64,000 nucleotides of DNA. Origin: an uncultured Oscillospiraceae bacterium (GTDB lineage: Bacteria; Bacillota; Clostridia; Oscillospirales; Ruminococcaceae). Made by a program: the position numbers and the translations under genes. The notes under the pieces were generated by a model, which was not told the origin of the DNA, made no database searches, and was given only the letters and a program-made list of their open reading frames with translations. Shown here one piece after another: positions 17,692-26,578 of the stretch. Numbering within the stretch: position 1 is the first letter of the stretch; every line of letters starts with the position of its first letter. Location: assembly GCA_910579175.1 (NCBI GenBank), contig CAJTTB010000014.1:1-64000 (forward strand). The letters are read 5' to 3'.

Positions 17692-18996
17692 TTAAATCTG
17701 TACAGAGTCAAATGCCTTTTCCAAATCAAATAAAATATCATCGATATGTTCTATTCCAATGGATAAGCGAATGGTATTGGGAGCAATACCAGACTCTTTT
17801 AGCTCTGTTTCATTCATTTGAGAATGTGTTGTGGAAGCTGGATGAATTACCAAACTTTTTGCATCTGCTACATTGGCAAGCAAAGAAAAAACCTGTAAAT
17901 TGTCAATCCATTGTTTTGCCTGTTGTTCTCCTCCCTTTATTGCAAAGGTAAAGATAGAACCGCCACCTTTTGGAAAATACTTTTGATATAGTGGATAATC
18001 TGGACTATCTTTTAAAGAAGGATGATTGACCTGCTCTACTTTTGGATGCTGTTTTAAAAATGCAGCTACCTTTAAGGCGTTCTCCACATGTCTTTCTACA
18101 CGCAAAGAAAGCGTCTCCAAGCCCTGCAAAAATAAGAAAGCATGAAAAGGAGAGATACACGCACCCGTATCACGCAACAACACCGCGCGAATTTTCGTTA
18201 CGAATGCAGCAGCGCCAACTGCTTTTGTAAAGCAAATCCCATGATAACTTGGATTTGGCTCGGTCAAAGATGGAAATTTTTTAGAGGCTTCCCAATCAAA
18301 TTTCCCGCTGTCAACAATTACACCACCCAAAGCAGCACCATGCCCTCCGATAAATTTTGTGGCAGAATGTACTACGATATCTGCTCCATGTTCAATCGGA
18401 CGAAATAAATAAGGTGTTGCAAAGGTATTGTCAACCACCAAAGGAATTTGATGTTTATGAGCAATCTGTGCAATCTTTTCTATATCCACTAAATTGCTGT
18501 TTGGATTTCCCAATGATTCAATAAAAATCGCTTTGGTATTCTCCCTAATCGCCTGTTCAAAATGTTCTGCACAGGTTGGATCAACAAAAGTAGTGGTAAT
18601 GCCTGACTCTGGCAAAGTATGTGCCAACAAATTATAAGAACCGCCATAGATGGTCTTTTCTGCAACAATGTGATCCCCTTGATGCGCCAATGTCTGAAAG
18701 ACATAGGTGATTGCTGCTGCTCCAGAAGATACTGCTAAAGCTGCAATACCGCCTTCCAAGGCTGCAATTCTCTGTTCAAAGACATCTTGTGTTGGATTGG
18801 TCAGTCTGCCATAAATATTTCCATTGTCTGACAAATTAAAACGAGCGGCTGCATGTTCACAGTTATCAAATACATAAGAAGTTGTTTGATAAATTGGAAC
18901 TGCCCTAGCACCTGTAGCAGAATCCGGTTGTTCCTGCCCAGCATGTAATTGGATGGTTTCAAATTTAAAATTTCTTTTTTCTGTGATGCTCATCAT
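17692..18996 (-). CDS. metY: O-acetylhomoserine sulfhydrylase (PLP-dependent)
   Basis: 434 residues. Cys/Met-metabolism PLP enzyme with the Schiff-base lysine in HSATKFIGGHG and the substrate pocket segment SYVFDNCEHAAARF. The length and the N-terminus (ETIQLHAGQ) fit MetY, which makes homocysteine from O-acetylhomoserine and sulfide, and not the ~380-residue cystathionine synthases. A consensus promoter lies about 150 bases upstream. No methionine genes adjoin it. The ATG pair at 18991-18996 follows AGAGG; either may be used. Confidence 0.93.
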   Translation of the reverse strand: MMSITEKRNFKFETIQLHAGQEQPDSATGARAVPIYQTTSYVFDNCEHAAARFNLSDNGNIYGRLTNPTQDVFEQRIAALEGGIAALAVSSGAAAITYVFQTLAHQGDHIVAEKTIYGGSYNLLAHTLPESGITTTFVDPTCAEHFEQAIRENTKAIFIESLGNPNSNLVDIEKIAQIAHKHQIPLVVDNTFATPYLFRPIEHGADIVVHSATKFIGGHGAALGGVIVDSGKFDWEASKKFPSLTEPNPSYHGICFTKAVGAAAFVTKIRAVLLRDTGACISPFHAFLFLQGLETLSLRVERHVENALKVAAFLKQHPKVEQVNHPSLKDSPDYPLYQKYFPKGGGSIFTFAIKGGEQQAKQWIDNLQVFSLLANVADAKSLVIHPASTTHSQMNETELKESGIAPNTIRLSIGIEHIDDILFDLEKAFDSVQI

Positions 18997-19123
18997 AAAA
19001 CCTCTTTTTCATTATCCTTATTCGTTCAATCAGTTTACCTATTATGATCGCATGATATACTTGATACCATCTTTTACAAAAAGTCAAAATAAATTGCTCT
19101 ATCGCATTTTATAGAGTATCTCT

Positions 19124-19173
19124 ATCTAGATAAAAGCAATCTAGATTATAATCCATTTCCTGGAATTTGTCAA
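19124..19173 (-). promoter_or_regulatory. metY: metY promoter with two ATCTAGAT palindromes
   Basis: Minus-strand consensus promoter: -35 TTGACA (19168-19173), 17-base spacer, -10 TATAAT (19145-19150). Two copies of the perfect 8-base palindrome ATCTAGAT (19124-19131 and 19139-19146), 15 bases apart centre to centre, cover the -10 edge and the start site, a natural place for a repressor. Confidence 0.6.
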
Positions 19174-19537
19174 ATGCTTTTTATCCTAAAACGACCAACT
19201 TGGTTAGCGGTTTATAGGATCATAAAAAATTGTTCTAAGCCTGCAGGCATATTCAAAATTCATGCCATTTTTCACTTCATGAAATAGGAATTTCCCTACT
19301 CAAAAGCTTTAATCGAAATCTGAAATGATAGACAAAACACCAATTTTTACACCATTCAATCTAATTACTTTCAAACCGAATACACTTTTATACAAATGGG
19401 AAACCTTTATTGGATACCCCTTACAAAATCCAACTATCATTGGTTATGAATCAACTCTTTCATTCTAATATAAAAAATAGCGCAAATCTTTCATTTTTGA
19501 AGTGAAAATTCCATAAAAAATAAAATACACCCTTCTT

Positions 19538-19604
19538 TTTTGCAAGTAAGTTTAAACTAACTTGCAAAATTGTATTGACGAATTTATGGTATTTATGTTA
19601 TAGT
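19538..19604 (+). promoter_or_regulatory. ddh: ddh promoter with adjacent 32-bp palindrome
   Basis: -35 TTGACG (19575-19580), 18-base spacer, -10 TATAGT (19599-19604), about 45 bases before the ddh start. Directly upstream (19538-19569) is a near-perfect palindrome with arms TTTTGCAAGT and ACTTGCAAAA around a TTTAAA centre. It has no T-run on either side, so an operator is more likely than a terminator. Confidence 0.6.
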
Positions 19605-19650
19605 AACTATTAGAAACCATTGGTTTTTTAGATTAGAAAGGATGATAAAT

Positions 19651-20547
19651 GTGAAAAAAGCAGTAATTGTAGGTTATGGTAATATCGGGCATTCTGTATT
19701 GGAGGCATTGCAAACCGCTCCTGACTTTGAAGTCGCAGGGGTTGTACGCAGAAATGTTCCAGATAAACTTCCAATTGAATTGACAGGAATCGAAGTGGTG
19801 AGTGATGTCAATCAATTGTCTGTAAAACCAGATGTTGCAATTTTATGTACCCCTACCAGAAGTATTTCACAAGAGGCAAAAAAATACTTGGCTTTAGGCA
19901 TCAATACCGTTGACAGCTATGACATTCATCAAACCATTTACGATCTAAAGATAGAATTAGACGCCGCCGCAAAAGAACATCAAGCGGTCTCCATCATCTC
20001 TGCCGGTTGGGATCCAGGTTCTGATTCTGTGGTACGTGCATTGATGCTTTCCTGTGCACCCAAGGGAATTACCTATACGAATTTCGGTCCAGGTATGAGC
20101 ATGGGTCATACCGTCGCAGTCAAAGCCATTGAAGGGGTCAAAGCTGCTCTATCTATGACCATTCCATTGGGTACCGGTGTACACAGAAGAATGGTTTATA
20201 TCGAACTACAAGATGGTTATACCTATGACGATGTTGCAAATCGCATCAAATCCGACGCTTATTTTGCTTCAGATGAAACCCATGTCATCGCAGTAGATTG
20301 TGTAGATGACCTATTGGATAAGGGGCATGGCGTTCATATGACTCGCAAAGGCGTATCAGGAACCACTCAAAATCAACTATTTGAATTCAACATGAAAATC
20401 AACAACCCTGCTCTAACCGCTCAGAATTTAGTCAATGTTGCGAGAGCTAGTTTTAAACAAACTCCTGGCGCCTATACGATGATTGAAATTCCTGTAATCG
20501 ATCTGCTTCCAGGCGACAACGAAACATTGATTCGCAGTTTAGTATAA
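19651..20547 (+). CDS. ddh: meso-Diaminopimelate D-dehydrogenase
   Basis: 298 residues. Rossmann NADP site VIVGYGNIGHSV at the N-terminus; the segments SAGWDPGSDS, GPGMSMGHTVAVKAI and QTPGAYTMIEIP are characteristic of meso-DAP dehydrogenase. The enzyme aminates tetrahydrodipicolinate to meso-diaminopimelate in one step, supplying both lysine (through LysA, encoded at 41267-42565) and peptidoglycan. I take the GTG at 19651 as start because AAAGGATGAT lies just ahead; the ATG three codons earlier overlaps that site. Single-gene unit with its own promoter and a strong terminator. Confidence 0.95.
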   Translation: MKKAVIVGYGNIGHSVLEALQTAPDFEVAGVVRRNVPDKLPIELTGIEVVSDVNQLSVKPDVAILCTPTRSISQEAKKYLALGINTVDSYDIHQTIYDLKIELDAAAKEHQAVSIISAGWDPGSDSVVRALMLSCAPKGITYTNFGPGMSMGHTVAVKAIEGVKAALSMTIPLGTGVHRRMVYIELQDGYTYDDVANRIKSDAYFASDETHVIAVDCVDDLLDKGHGVHMTRKGVSGTTQNQLFEFNMKINNPALTAQNLVNVARASFKQTPGAYTMIEIPVIDLLPGDNETLIRSLV

Positions 20548-20570
20548 TGATTCAATGAAAGTCACAGGTA

Positions 20571-20609
20571 AAAAAGAACTGTTAAACAATTTGTTTGACA
20601 GTTCTTTTT
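20571..20609 (+). terminator. Rho-independent terminator after ddh
   Basis: A 19-bp nearly perfect inverted repeat (arms AAAAAGAACTGTTAAACAA and TTGTTTGACAGTTCTTTTT), ending in a T-run, 23 bases past the ddh stop. Confidence 0.9.
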
Positions 20610-20687
20610 ATTATGATATGTTCTATCAACGATTGTTATAAAGCATAATAACAAATCCAAAAATACGATTTTTATGTATAATATTCA

Positions 20688-20716
20688 TTGACTATTCTTT
20701 CCAGATATGATAAAAT
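20688..20716 (+). promoter_or_regulatory. Promoter candidate for the chemoreceptor gene
   Basis: TTGACT, 17-base spacer, TAAAAT, about 150 bases before the start. The rest of the 20548-20864 interval holds only the ddh terminator and AT-rich DNA. No SigD-type promoter (TAAA-N15-GCCGATAA) was found. Confidence 0.5.
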
Positions 20717-20864
20717 AGATAAAAATATATCATTTTTATGTAAAATTTAAAGTATAAATAGATAAATTGGACAGACTTCAAAAAATCTAAATAATTGATG
20801 ACCGCCGTTTCTATTTTAATTTAAATTTGCTCTTTTAACAGAATAGAAAGGAATGAGTCATCTT

Positions 20865-22550
20865 ATGAAACAAGCCATCAAACAATCTACATTAACTACC
20901 ATTTTAAATAGTAGCTGCATTGTTGTGGGTCTCTTGATAGCAGTCTTATTTATCACAACATTTTTTAATTTCTCCAATGCACAAAAGTCGTCCGAAGATC
21001 GTTTTAATTTGACTTATTATGCCAATCAATTTATGAATGCTTCTTCTTATCTGACCAATGAAGCGCGTGCCTACGCCGCCACTGCTGATAAAGTTCACTA
21101 TGACAACTATTGGAACGAAGTAAATGTTGCTAAAAATCGAGATATCAGCGTTGACAGCATGAAAGCCATCGGTCTTACATCAGAAGAACAACAAATCATT
21201 CAAAAGATGTCCTCTCTTTCTAATCTATTGGTACCACTAGAAGAAAATGCAATGAAACAAGTACAAGCGGGTGATCAAGAAACTGCACTTGAGTACGTTT
21301 ATGGAGAAGATTATTCTTCTGTTACCATAGAGATCAACAGTTTAAAAACACAATTCTTACAAACGTTGTATGACCGTTCTGCCAAACAACTACAGAAAAT
21401 GAATCAAATTGTTGTTATTTTTGAAATTATTACCATGCTCTTTATTGCATTTGTAATTGCATTACAATTTTTCTCTGCAGTTATCATACGTAAAAAAGTT
21501 ATCAATCCTATCGTACAGATTGAAACAGAAATGCTTTCTTTTTCCAGTGGAAATCTATCTACTGATTCCAAATTAACACCGGATACCTCTGAAATCGGTC
21601 ATCTTACCTATGCCATGCTCCAAACGAAAGAAATCCTATCCAAATATATTAACGACATTTCTTGCAAATTAGAAGCCATTGCAGATGGCGATATCACTGG
21701 AAGTGGCAATCATATCGAATACATTGGAGATTTTGCACCCATTGAAAAAGCCTTGGAAAGAATCACCCTCTCATTAAACCAAACACTTTCACATATCAGC
21801 AAATCAGCAAATTTACTCGCTGATGACTCTGCTCAAATTTCTTATGGCGCACAATCTCTTGCTTCTGGAAACACCGAACAGGCAAATACATTGGAACAAA
21901 TGGTAGAATCCATCGAACAGCTTACCAATCAAATGAAACAAGCATCTAAAAAAGCAGAATTTGCAAAGGATAAAACCGACTCCACCAGCGAAGAAATCAA
22001 ACTGTCCAATCAACATATGACCGAATTAAGTTCTGCTATGGAACAAATTAATACCTCTGCAAATGACATCAAAAAAATTGTAAAAAGCATTGAAGACATC
22101 GCTTTTCAAACGAACATTCTCGCCCTAAATGCAGCGGTAGAAGCAGCACGTGCTGGTGTTTCTGGTAAAGGTTTTTCCGTCGTAGCAGATGAAGTGCGCA
22201 TCTTATCTGAAAGAAGTAGCGAAGCGGTAAAAAATACCGCAGTTTTAATTCAGCAATGCCTCAGCGCAGTAGAACATGGTGTTACGATTACACAAACAAC
22301 TGCGCAATCTCTTACCCATTCGGTGAATAGCGCTCAGGAAATTGCAGATATCATCAACTATATTGCTTTAGATTCTCAACAGCAAGCCAATACGATGGAG
22401 CAAACAAAGATTGAAATTTCTCAACTATCTACGGTAGTACAGACAAACTCCGCCACCGCCGAACAAAGTGCCGCGGTCAGTGAACAGTTGGACGCGCAAG
22501 CAAAAGCACTTAAAAGTTTGACCGACAGGTTCCGTTTTAATCAAACATAA
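20865..22550 (+). CDS. Methyl-accepting chemotaxis protein
   Basis: About 561 residues. Two membrane segments (about 10-33 and 180-205) flank an extracellular four-helix-bundle sensor; a HAMP region follows (INPIVQIETEMLSF), then a long signalling coiled coil whose hairpin tip (FQTNILALNAAVEAARAG, then GFSVVADEVR) is the CheW/CheA contact found in all receptors. It signals to the flagellar motor or a related CheA system. The start is set at the second ATG because the extended ribosome site AAAGGAATGA covers the first (20853). No che or fli genes are nearby, so it is an orphan receptor. Ligand unknown. Confidence 0.93.
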   Translation: MKQAIKQSTLTTILNSSCIVVGLLIAVLFITTFFNFSNAQKSSEDRFNLTYYANQFMNASSYLTNEARAYAATADKVHYDNYWNEVNVAKNRDISVDSMKAIGLTSEEQQIIQKMSSLSNLLVPLEENAMKQVQAGDQETALEYVYGEDYSSVTIEINSLKTQFLQTLYDRSAKQLQKMNQIVVIFEIITMLFIAFVIALQFFSAVIIRKKVINPIVQIETEMLSFSSGNLSTDSKLTPDTSEIGHLTYAMLQTKEILSKYINDISCKLEAIADGDITGSGNHIEYIGDFAPIEKALERITLSLNQTLSHISKSANLLADDSAQISYGAQSLASGNTEQANTLEQMVESIEQLTNQMKQASKKAEFAKDKTDSTSEEIKLSNQHMTELSSAMEQINTSANDIKKIVKSIEDIAFQTNILALNAAVEAARAGVSGKGFSVVADEVRILSERSSEAVKNTAVLIQQCLSAVEHGVTITQTTAQSLTHSVNSAQEIADIINYIALDSQQQANTMEQTKIEISQLSTVVQTNSATAEQSAAVSEQLDAQAKALKSLTDRFRFNQT

Positions 22551-22560
22551 CAATGTATTG

Positions 22561-22589
22561 AGGGAATACCATCTTAGCGGTATTCCCTT
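22561..22589 (+). terminator. Hairpin after the chemoreceptor gene
   Basis: AGGGAATACC pairs with GGTATTCCCT around an eight-base loop, 10 bases past the stop; the T-run is short (TTCATTT). Confidence 0.6.
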
Positions 22590-23070
22590 CATTTAAAGTT
22601 TTATCCAATCATTGAGTACAAAATCCATATCACTGCAAAACAATTCACAAATGGATATTCTTGCAACTGCAATATCATAAGAATTCTATCACAAACACGC
22701 AAGAAACCATATCAAAGCAAACACTTATCGACCTTTTATAAAATTTATGTATACATCTTTTATATTGATCAGTACTTCTCATTACATCATCAAAAAACCT
22801 CCCTTCAAATCCAGTCAACCAAAAGACAACTTGCATAAACTATCATTCAAATACAAATAGACATACCAATCCAGGTATGTTATAATAAATATGATAAACC
22901 ATGGTTTTATATCTGAAAATGGACTTTACATCATCAAAATGGAATTCACTGGAAAAAATCAGCAGTTTATCGACAAAAAACATGAGTATTTTTACAAAAT
23001 CATATTTTTAGGTTGACAGTCGTGCCAAGTTATATTATAATATTATGGCACAGCATGATGAGGTGTCGTT
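22590..23070. other. Intergenic region upstream of yceD
   Basis: No convincing gene. A second promoter-like pair lies at 22858-22886 (TAGACA, 17-base spacer, TATAAT), with an inverted repeat ACATACC/GGTATGT (22861-22880) inside the spacer. It could be an upstream promoter of the yceD-rpmF operon. The main promoter is annotated separately. Confidence 0.4.
23013..23051 (+). promoter_or_regulatory. yceD-rpmF promoter with inverted repeat over the -10
   Basis: Perfect consensus: TTGACA (23013-23018), 17-base spacer, TATAAT (23036-23041), ending 30 bases before the yceD ATG. The spacer and initiation region are bracketed by GTGCCA (23022-23027) and TGGCAC (23046-23051), an inverted repeat with an 18-base centre. 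Confidence 0.75.
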
Positions 23071-23562
23071 ATGTCTATTGATTTAAAACAGCTTTTTGAA
23101 AATGTCGGAGAGGTTTTACCGCTTGATTATACGCTAGACCTTTCAGAATATCAGTTATTTGGTACCTATCCATTTTTTGTACCAATTGTGGTAAAGGGAA
23201 ATATTCAAAACAAAGCAAACATTGTAACACTGACTATTTCTGTAGACGTTATTCTCCGTGTAAATTGCGACCGCTGTCTAGATGAGTTTGAAAGGGCATT
23301 CCATTACGATTTCAAGCATATTCTAGTTCATGAACTCCACACAGACAATGATGAGTATATTTTAGTAGAAGATTTTCAGTTGGACTTAGACGACTTGATC
23401 TTATCCGATATACTCTTATATCTACCATCAAAGCTGCTTTGCAGCGAAGACTGTAAGGGTTTATGCAGTAAATGCGGACAAAATTGGAACAAAGGCAGCT
23501 GTGATTGCCAAGATAAGTTTGTTGATCCTCGCTTTGCAGTGTTGGGTGAACTACTCAAATAA
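23071..23562 (+). CDS. yceD: YceD family (DUF177) protein
   Basis: 163 residues. YceD/DUF177 proteins are encoded directly before rpmF in most bacteria and are linked to rRNA and ribosome maturation. Seen here are the CDRCL motif (about residues 70-74) that marks the family and a C-terminal cysteine cluster (CSEDCKGLCSKCG, then CDC) that looks like a zinc site. ATG with GAGGTG upstream. The gene ends 32 bases before rpmF and shares its promoter. Confidence 0.9.
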   Translation: MSIDLKQLFENVGEVLPLDYTLDLSEYQLFGTYPFFVPIVVKGNIQNKANIVTLTISVDVILRVNCDRCLDEFERAFHYDFKHILVHELHTDNDEYILVEDFQLDLDDLILSDILLYLPSKLLCSEDCKGLCSKCGQNWNKGSCDCQDKFVDPRFAVLGELLK

Positions 23563-23594
23563 ACTTTTAGCGTTGATAAAGGAGGTGCCTGATT

Positions 23595-23777
23595 ATGGCA
23601 GTACCAAAGAGAAAAGTCTCTAAAGCAAGACGTGATAAAAGACGTTCAGCAGTATGGAAATTAGATATGCCTGCATTTTCTAAATGTACACAATGTGGCG
23701 AATTAAAAGCTCCACATAAAGTTTGCGGAAACTGTGGATACTACAAAGGTGTTCAAGTTATTAAAAAAGAAGCATAA
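23595..23777 (+). CDS. rpmF: 50S ribosomal protein L32
   Basis: 60 residues, basic. AVPKRKVSKARRDKRR at the N-terminus is diagnostic, and the zinc ribbon is intact with CTQC and CGNC. It therefore is the zinc-containing (C+) form. AAAGGAGGTG lies just upstream of the ATG. A strong terminator follows within 50 bases. Confidence 0.97.
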   Translation: MAVPKRKVSKARRDKRRSAVWKLDMPAFSKCTQCGELKAPHKVCGNCGYYKGVQVIKKEA

Positions 23778-23825
23778 TTGCAAAATGTTTCTATTCGCGT
23801 AATTGTAAATGTAAGTTAATTAACT

Positions 23826-23861
23826 GAAAAAATGCCGCCTTTGTCAAAGGGCGGCATTTTT
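23826..23861 (+). terminator. Rho-independent terminator after rpmF
   Basis: AAAAAATGCCGCC-TTTG pairs with CAAA-GGGCGGCATTTTTT; G+C-rich stem and long T-run. Confidence 0.93.
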
Positions 23862-23896
23862 TTCACAATCTATCTTTTAGAAAGAAGGTGGAAAGA

Positions 23897-25207
23897 ATGT
23901 CAGTGACAATTCAAAATGTTATACCAAATAGCATTTGTGACCAAAAAGGAATTCGCCCCAAAGATGTACTCATCTCTATCAACGGAAATCCCATTCAGGA
24001 CATATTGGACTATCAATTTTATCTGACTGAAACAGTATTAAAGGTGGTATTTCGCAGACAAGAACACACTTATTTTGCATATAAACTCTATAAACAACAA
24101 TATGAAGAAATCGGACTGGAATTTGAAACCTACTTGATGGATAAACAACACAGTTGTACCAATCAATGTATCTTTTGTTTTGTAGACCAAATGCCGCCCA
24201 ATATGCGAAAGTCCCTCTACTTTAAGGACGATGATGCCAGACTCTCTTTTCTATTTGGAAATTATATCACCCTAACCAATCTCAAACAGCAGGAAATTGA
24301 CCGCATCATCAAAATGAAAATCAGCCCAATCAACATCTCTGTCCACACCACCAATCCTCAACTTCGCTGTCAGATGATGAAAAATCGCTTTGCTGGTGAA
24401 ACATTGGACTATATCCGACAACTCACCCAAGCAGGCATTACTGTCAATTGTCAACTGGTGCTTTGCCCTGGTATCAACGATGGAACCGAACTTCAAAAAA
24501 CCTTACAGGATTTGGGAGCACTTTATCCAGGTGTACAGAGTATTGCTTGTGTTCCGGTTGGACTTACCAAATTCCGTCAAGGACTATACCCCCTAGAACG
24601 CTATCAAAAAGAAACCGCCCAAGCTGTGATTGAAACCATCAACCATTTTACAGACACATTCTTTCAAATCCATCAAACCCGTTTGGCATATGCCTCAGAT
24701 GAATTTTATTTAAGAGCAGAAATGCCACTGCCCCAAGCCGATTTTTATGAGGATTTTGCACAGCTTGAAAACGGTGTCGGTGTGATTGCCTTGTTAAAAG
24801 AAAATTTCTGGGAATGTTATCATTCTTTACCCCAAGACGATTTCACCCGTTCGATTTCAATTGCTACTGGAACGGATGCCGCTCCCTTCATTCAAGAACT
24901 GATTGACTGTGCAAGTAAAAAATGGCATAATTTGCATGGTATTGTATATCCTATTCGCAATGACTATTTTGGAGAAAGCATTACTGTTGCTGGTCTCGTG
25001 ACTGCAACAGACTTAATCAAACAACTCAAGGACAAGGATTTGGGCGATGTACTCATACTTCCCAATTGTATGCTTCGACATGAACAGGATAAGTTTTTAG
25101 ATGACTATACGGTAAAGGATGTAGAACAGGCACTAAACATCCGAATCAAAATGATACAACCAGAAGGCGACGCACTTTTACACGGCATATTAGAAGAAGC
25201 TCGATAA
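23897..25207 (+). CDS. DUF512 protein with PDZ and radical-SAM-like domains
   Basis: 436 residues. An N-terminal PDZ domain (about 1-65, with IRPKDVLISINGNPI) is followed by a radical-SAM-like barrel with the iron-sulfur motif CTNQCIFC (C-x3-C-x2-C, about residues 85-92) and a C-terminal DUF512 domain ending in a nucleic-acid-binding-like tail. This fusion is common in Clostridia and is often found next to der, as here (15-base gap), but its reaction is unknown. The ATG at 23897 has AAGGTGG five bases upstream; the GTG three codons earlier is within that site. The cysteine motif is intact, so an iron-sulfur cluster is expected. Confidence 0.9.
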   Translation: MSVTIQNVIPNSICDQKGIRPKDVLISINGNPIQDILDYQFYLTETVLKVVFRRQEHTYFAYKLYKQQYEEIGLEFETYLMDKQHSCTNQCIFCFVDQMPPNMRKSLYFKDDDARLSFLFGNYITLTNLKQQEIDRIIKMKISPINISVHTTNPQLRCQMMKNRFAGETLDYIRQLTQAGITVNCQLVLCPGINDGTELQKTLQDLGALYPGVQSIACVPVGLTKFRQGLYPLERYQKETAQAVIETINHFTDTFFQIHQTRLAYASDEFYLRAEMPLPQADFYEDFAQLENGVGVIALLKENFWECYHSLPQDDFTRSISIATGTDAAPFIQELIDCASKKWHNLHGIVYPIRNDYFGESITVAGLVTATDLIKQLKDKDLGDVLILPNCMLRHEQDKFLDDYTVKDVEQALNIRIKMIQPEGDALLHGILEEAR

Positions 25208-25222
25208 AGAAAGGATAAAAAT

Positions 25223-26557
25223 ATGGCAAAACCAGTTGTAGCGGTCGTTGGCCGCCCAAATGTAGGAAAATCCACCCTATTCAATAAATTAATTGGGCAG
25301 CGTCTGTCCATTGTAGAAGATACACCAGGCGTCACTCGTGACCGCATTTACTCTGAGTGTGAGTGGCGTGGAAAACAGTTTATGTTGGTTGACACTGGAG
25401 GAATTGAGCCAAGTTCTGATGATGTGATCTTAATGCAGATGCGCAGACAAGCACAAATTGCCATTGACACCGCCGATGTCACTGTTCTCATTACAGACAT
25501 TCATGATGGTGTCACAGCAACCGACCACGAAGTAGCAGATATGCTGCTGAAAACCGGAAAACCAATTATTTTATGTGTTAATAAATGTGACCGTGTTGGA
25601 GAACCTTCCGCAGAATTTTATGAATTCTATAATCTAGGATTGGGCGATCCAATTCAAATCTCTGCCGCCCACGGGCATGGCACTGGCGATTTGTTAGATT
25701 GTATCTATGAATTGCTTCCAGAAGAAGAACAACCCGATTATGATAAAGATGTCATCAAAGTCGCCGTTGTGGGGAAACCTAATGTTGGAAAATCTTCCCT
25801 AGTGAATAAAATTACTGGTCAAGAACGCATGATTGTTTCCGATATTGCGGGAACCACTCGAGATGCAACCGATAGCTTGGTGGAAAATGAATTTGGTAAG
25901 TTTGTCTTTATCGATACAGCAGGTATCCGCCGCAAATCAAAGGTATTGGAAAACATCGAACGGTACAGTGTATTACGTGCACATATGGCAGTAGATCGCA
26001 GCGATGTCTGTGTCATTTTAATTGATGCCAATGTAGGCTTTACAGAACAGGACAGCAAAATCGCCGGATATGCACATGAACAAGGAAAAGGATGTATCAT
26101 CGCCATCAACAAATGGGATGCTGTTGTGGATAAGACAGACCGCACGATGAAGGAAATGACTCAAGAATTGGAAAAGAGTTTTAGTTTTATGTCTTATGCT
26201 CCCTTTGTATTTATTTCTGCCAAAACCGGTCAGCGCTTAAATAAATTATATGAAATGATTCAAAAAGTCAAAGAGCAAAACTCCATTCGCATTTCTACTG
26301 GCGTATTAAACGATCTACTCGCCTATGCCACCGCGAGGGTACAACCTCCCTCTGATAAAGGTAAACGTCTAAAAATTTACTATATGACCCAACCTAGCAC
26401 CAACCCACCAACCTTTGTCGCATTTGTCAACCGCGCAGATTTATTTCATTTCTCCTATCAGCGCTATATTGAAAATCAAATACGTGAATCCTTTGGGTTA
26501 AATGGTACCCCCATCCGCTTGATTGTTCGGGAACGCGATACAAAAGACACAAAATAA
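25223..26557 (+). CDS. der: Ribosome-associated GTPase Der (EngA)
   Basis: 444 residues with two GTPase domains in tandem: GRPNVGKST, DTGGI and NKCD in the first; GKPNVGKSS, DTAGI and NKWD in the second. A C-terminal KH-like domain follows (about 360-440). Der is essential for 50S assembly. ATG with AAAGGA upstream. Middle gene of the DUF512-der-plsY operon; plsY starts 21 bases after its stop. Confidence 0.97.
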   Translation: MAKPVVAVVGRPNVGKSTLFNKLIGQRLSIVEDTPGVTRDRIYSECEWRGKQFMLVDTGGIEPSSDDVILMQMRRQAQIAIDTADVTVLITDIHDGVTATDHEVADMLLKTGKPIILCVNKCDRVGEPSAEFYEFYNLGLGDPIQISAAHGHGTGDLLDCIYELLPEEEQPDYDKDVIKVAVVGKPNVGKSSLVNKITGQERMIVSDIAGTTRDATDSLVENEFGKFVFIDTAGIRRKSKVLENIERYSVLRAHMAVDRSDVCVILIDANVGFTEQDSKIAGYAHEQGKGCIIAINKWDAVVDKTDRTMKEMTQELEKSFSFMSYAPFVFISAKTGQRLNKLYEMIQKVKEQNSIRISTGVLNDLLAYATARVQPPSDKGKRLKIYYMTQPSTNPPTFVAFVNRADLFHFSYQRYIENQIRESFGLNGTPIRLIVRERDTKDTK

Positions 26558-26578
26558 CTACTGGAAAGGGGCTTTGTT

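Larger units (their letters stand above)
18997..19650. other. Divergent intergenic region, metY / ddh
   Basis: No gene seen. It carries the metY promoter (minus), the ddh promoter (plus), operator-like palindromes beside each, and a hairpin at about 19188-19230 (ATCCTA at one end, TAGGAT at the other, with an inner CCAA/TTGG stem). I looked for a SAM riboswitch or T-box in the metY leader and saw none. The middle (about 19240-19530) is AT-rich without recognisable signals. Confidence 0.5.

Noticed and set aside
18997..19150. SAM riboswitch or T-box upstream of metY
   Set aside because: The leader is only about 140 bases, AT-rich, and shows none of the conserved cores I know.
22891..23016. 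41-codon frame starting just after a TATAAT box upstream of yceD
   Set aside because: No ribosome site; the ATG lies only four bases after the -10, so it would have to be leaderless, and the frame crosses the next promoter.
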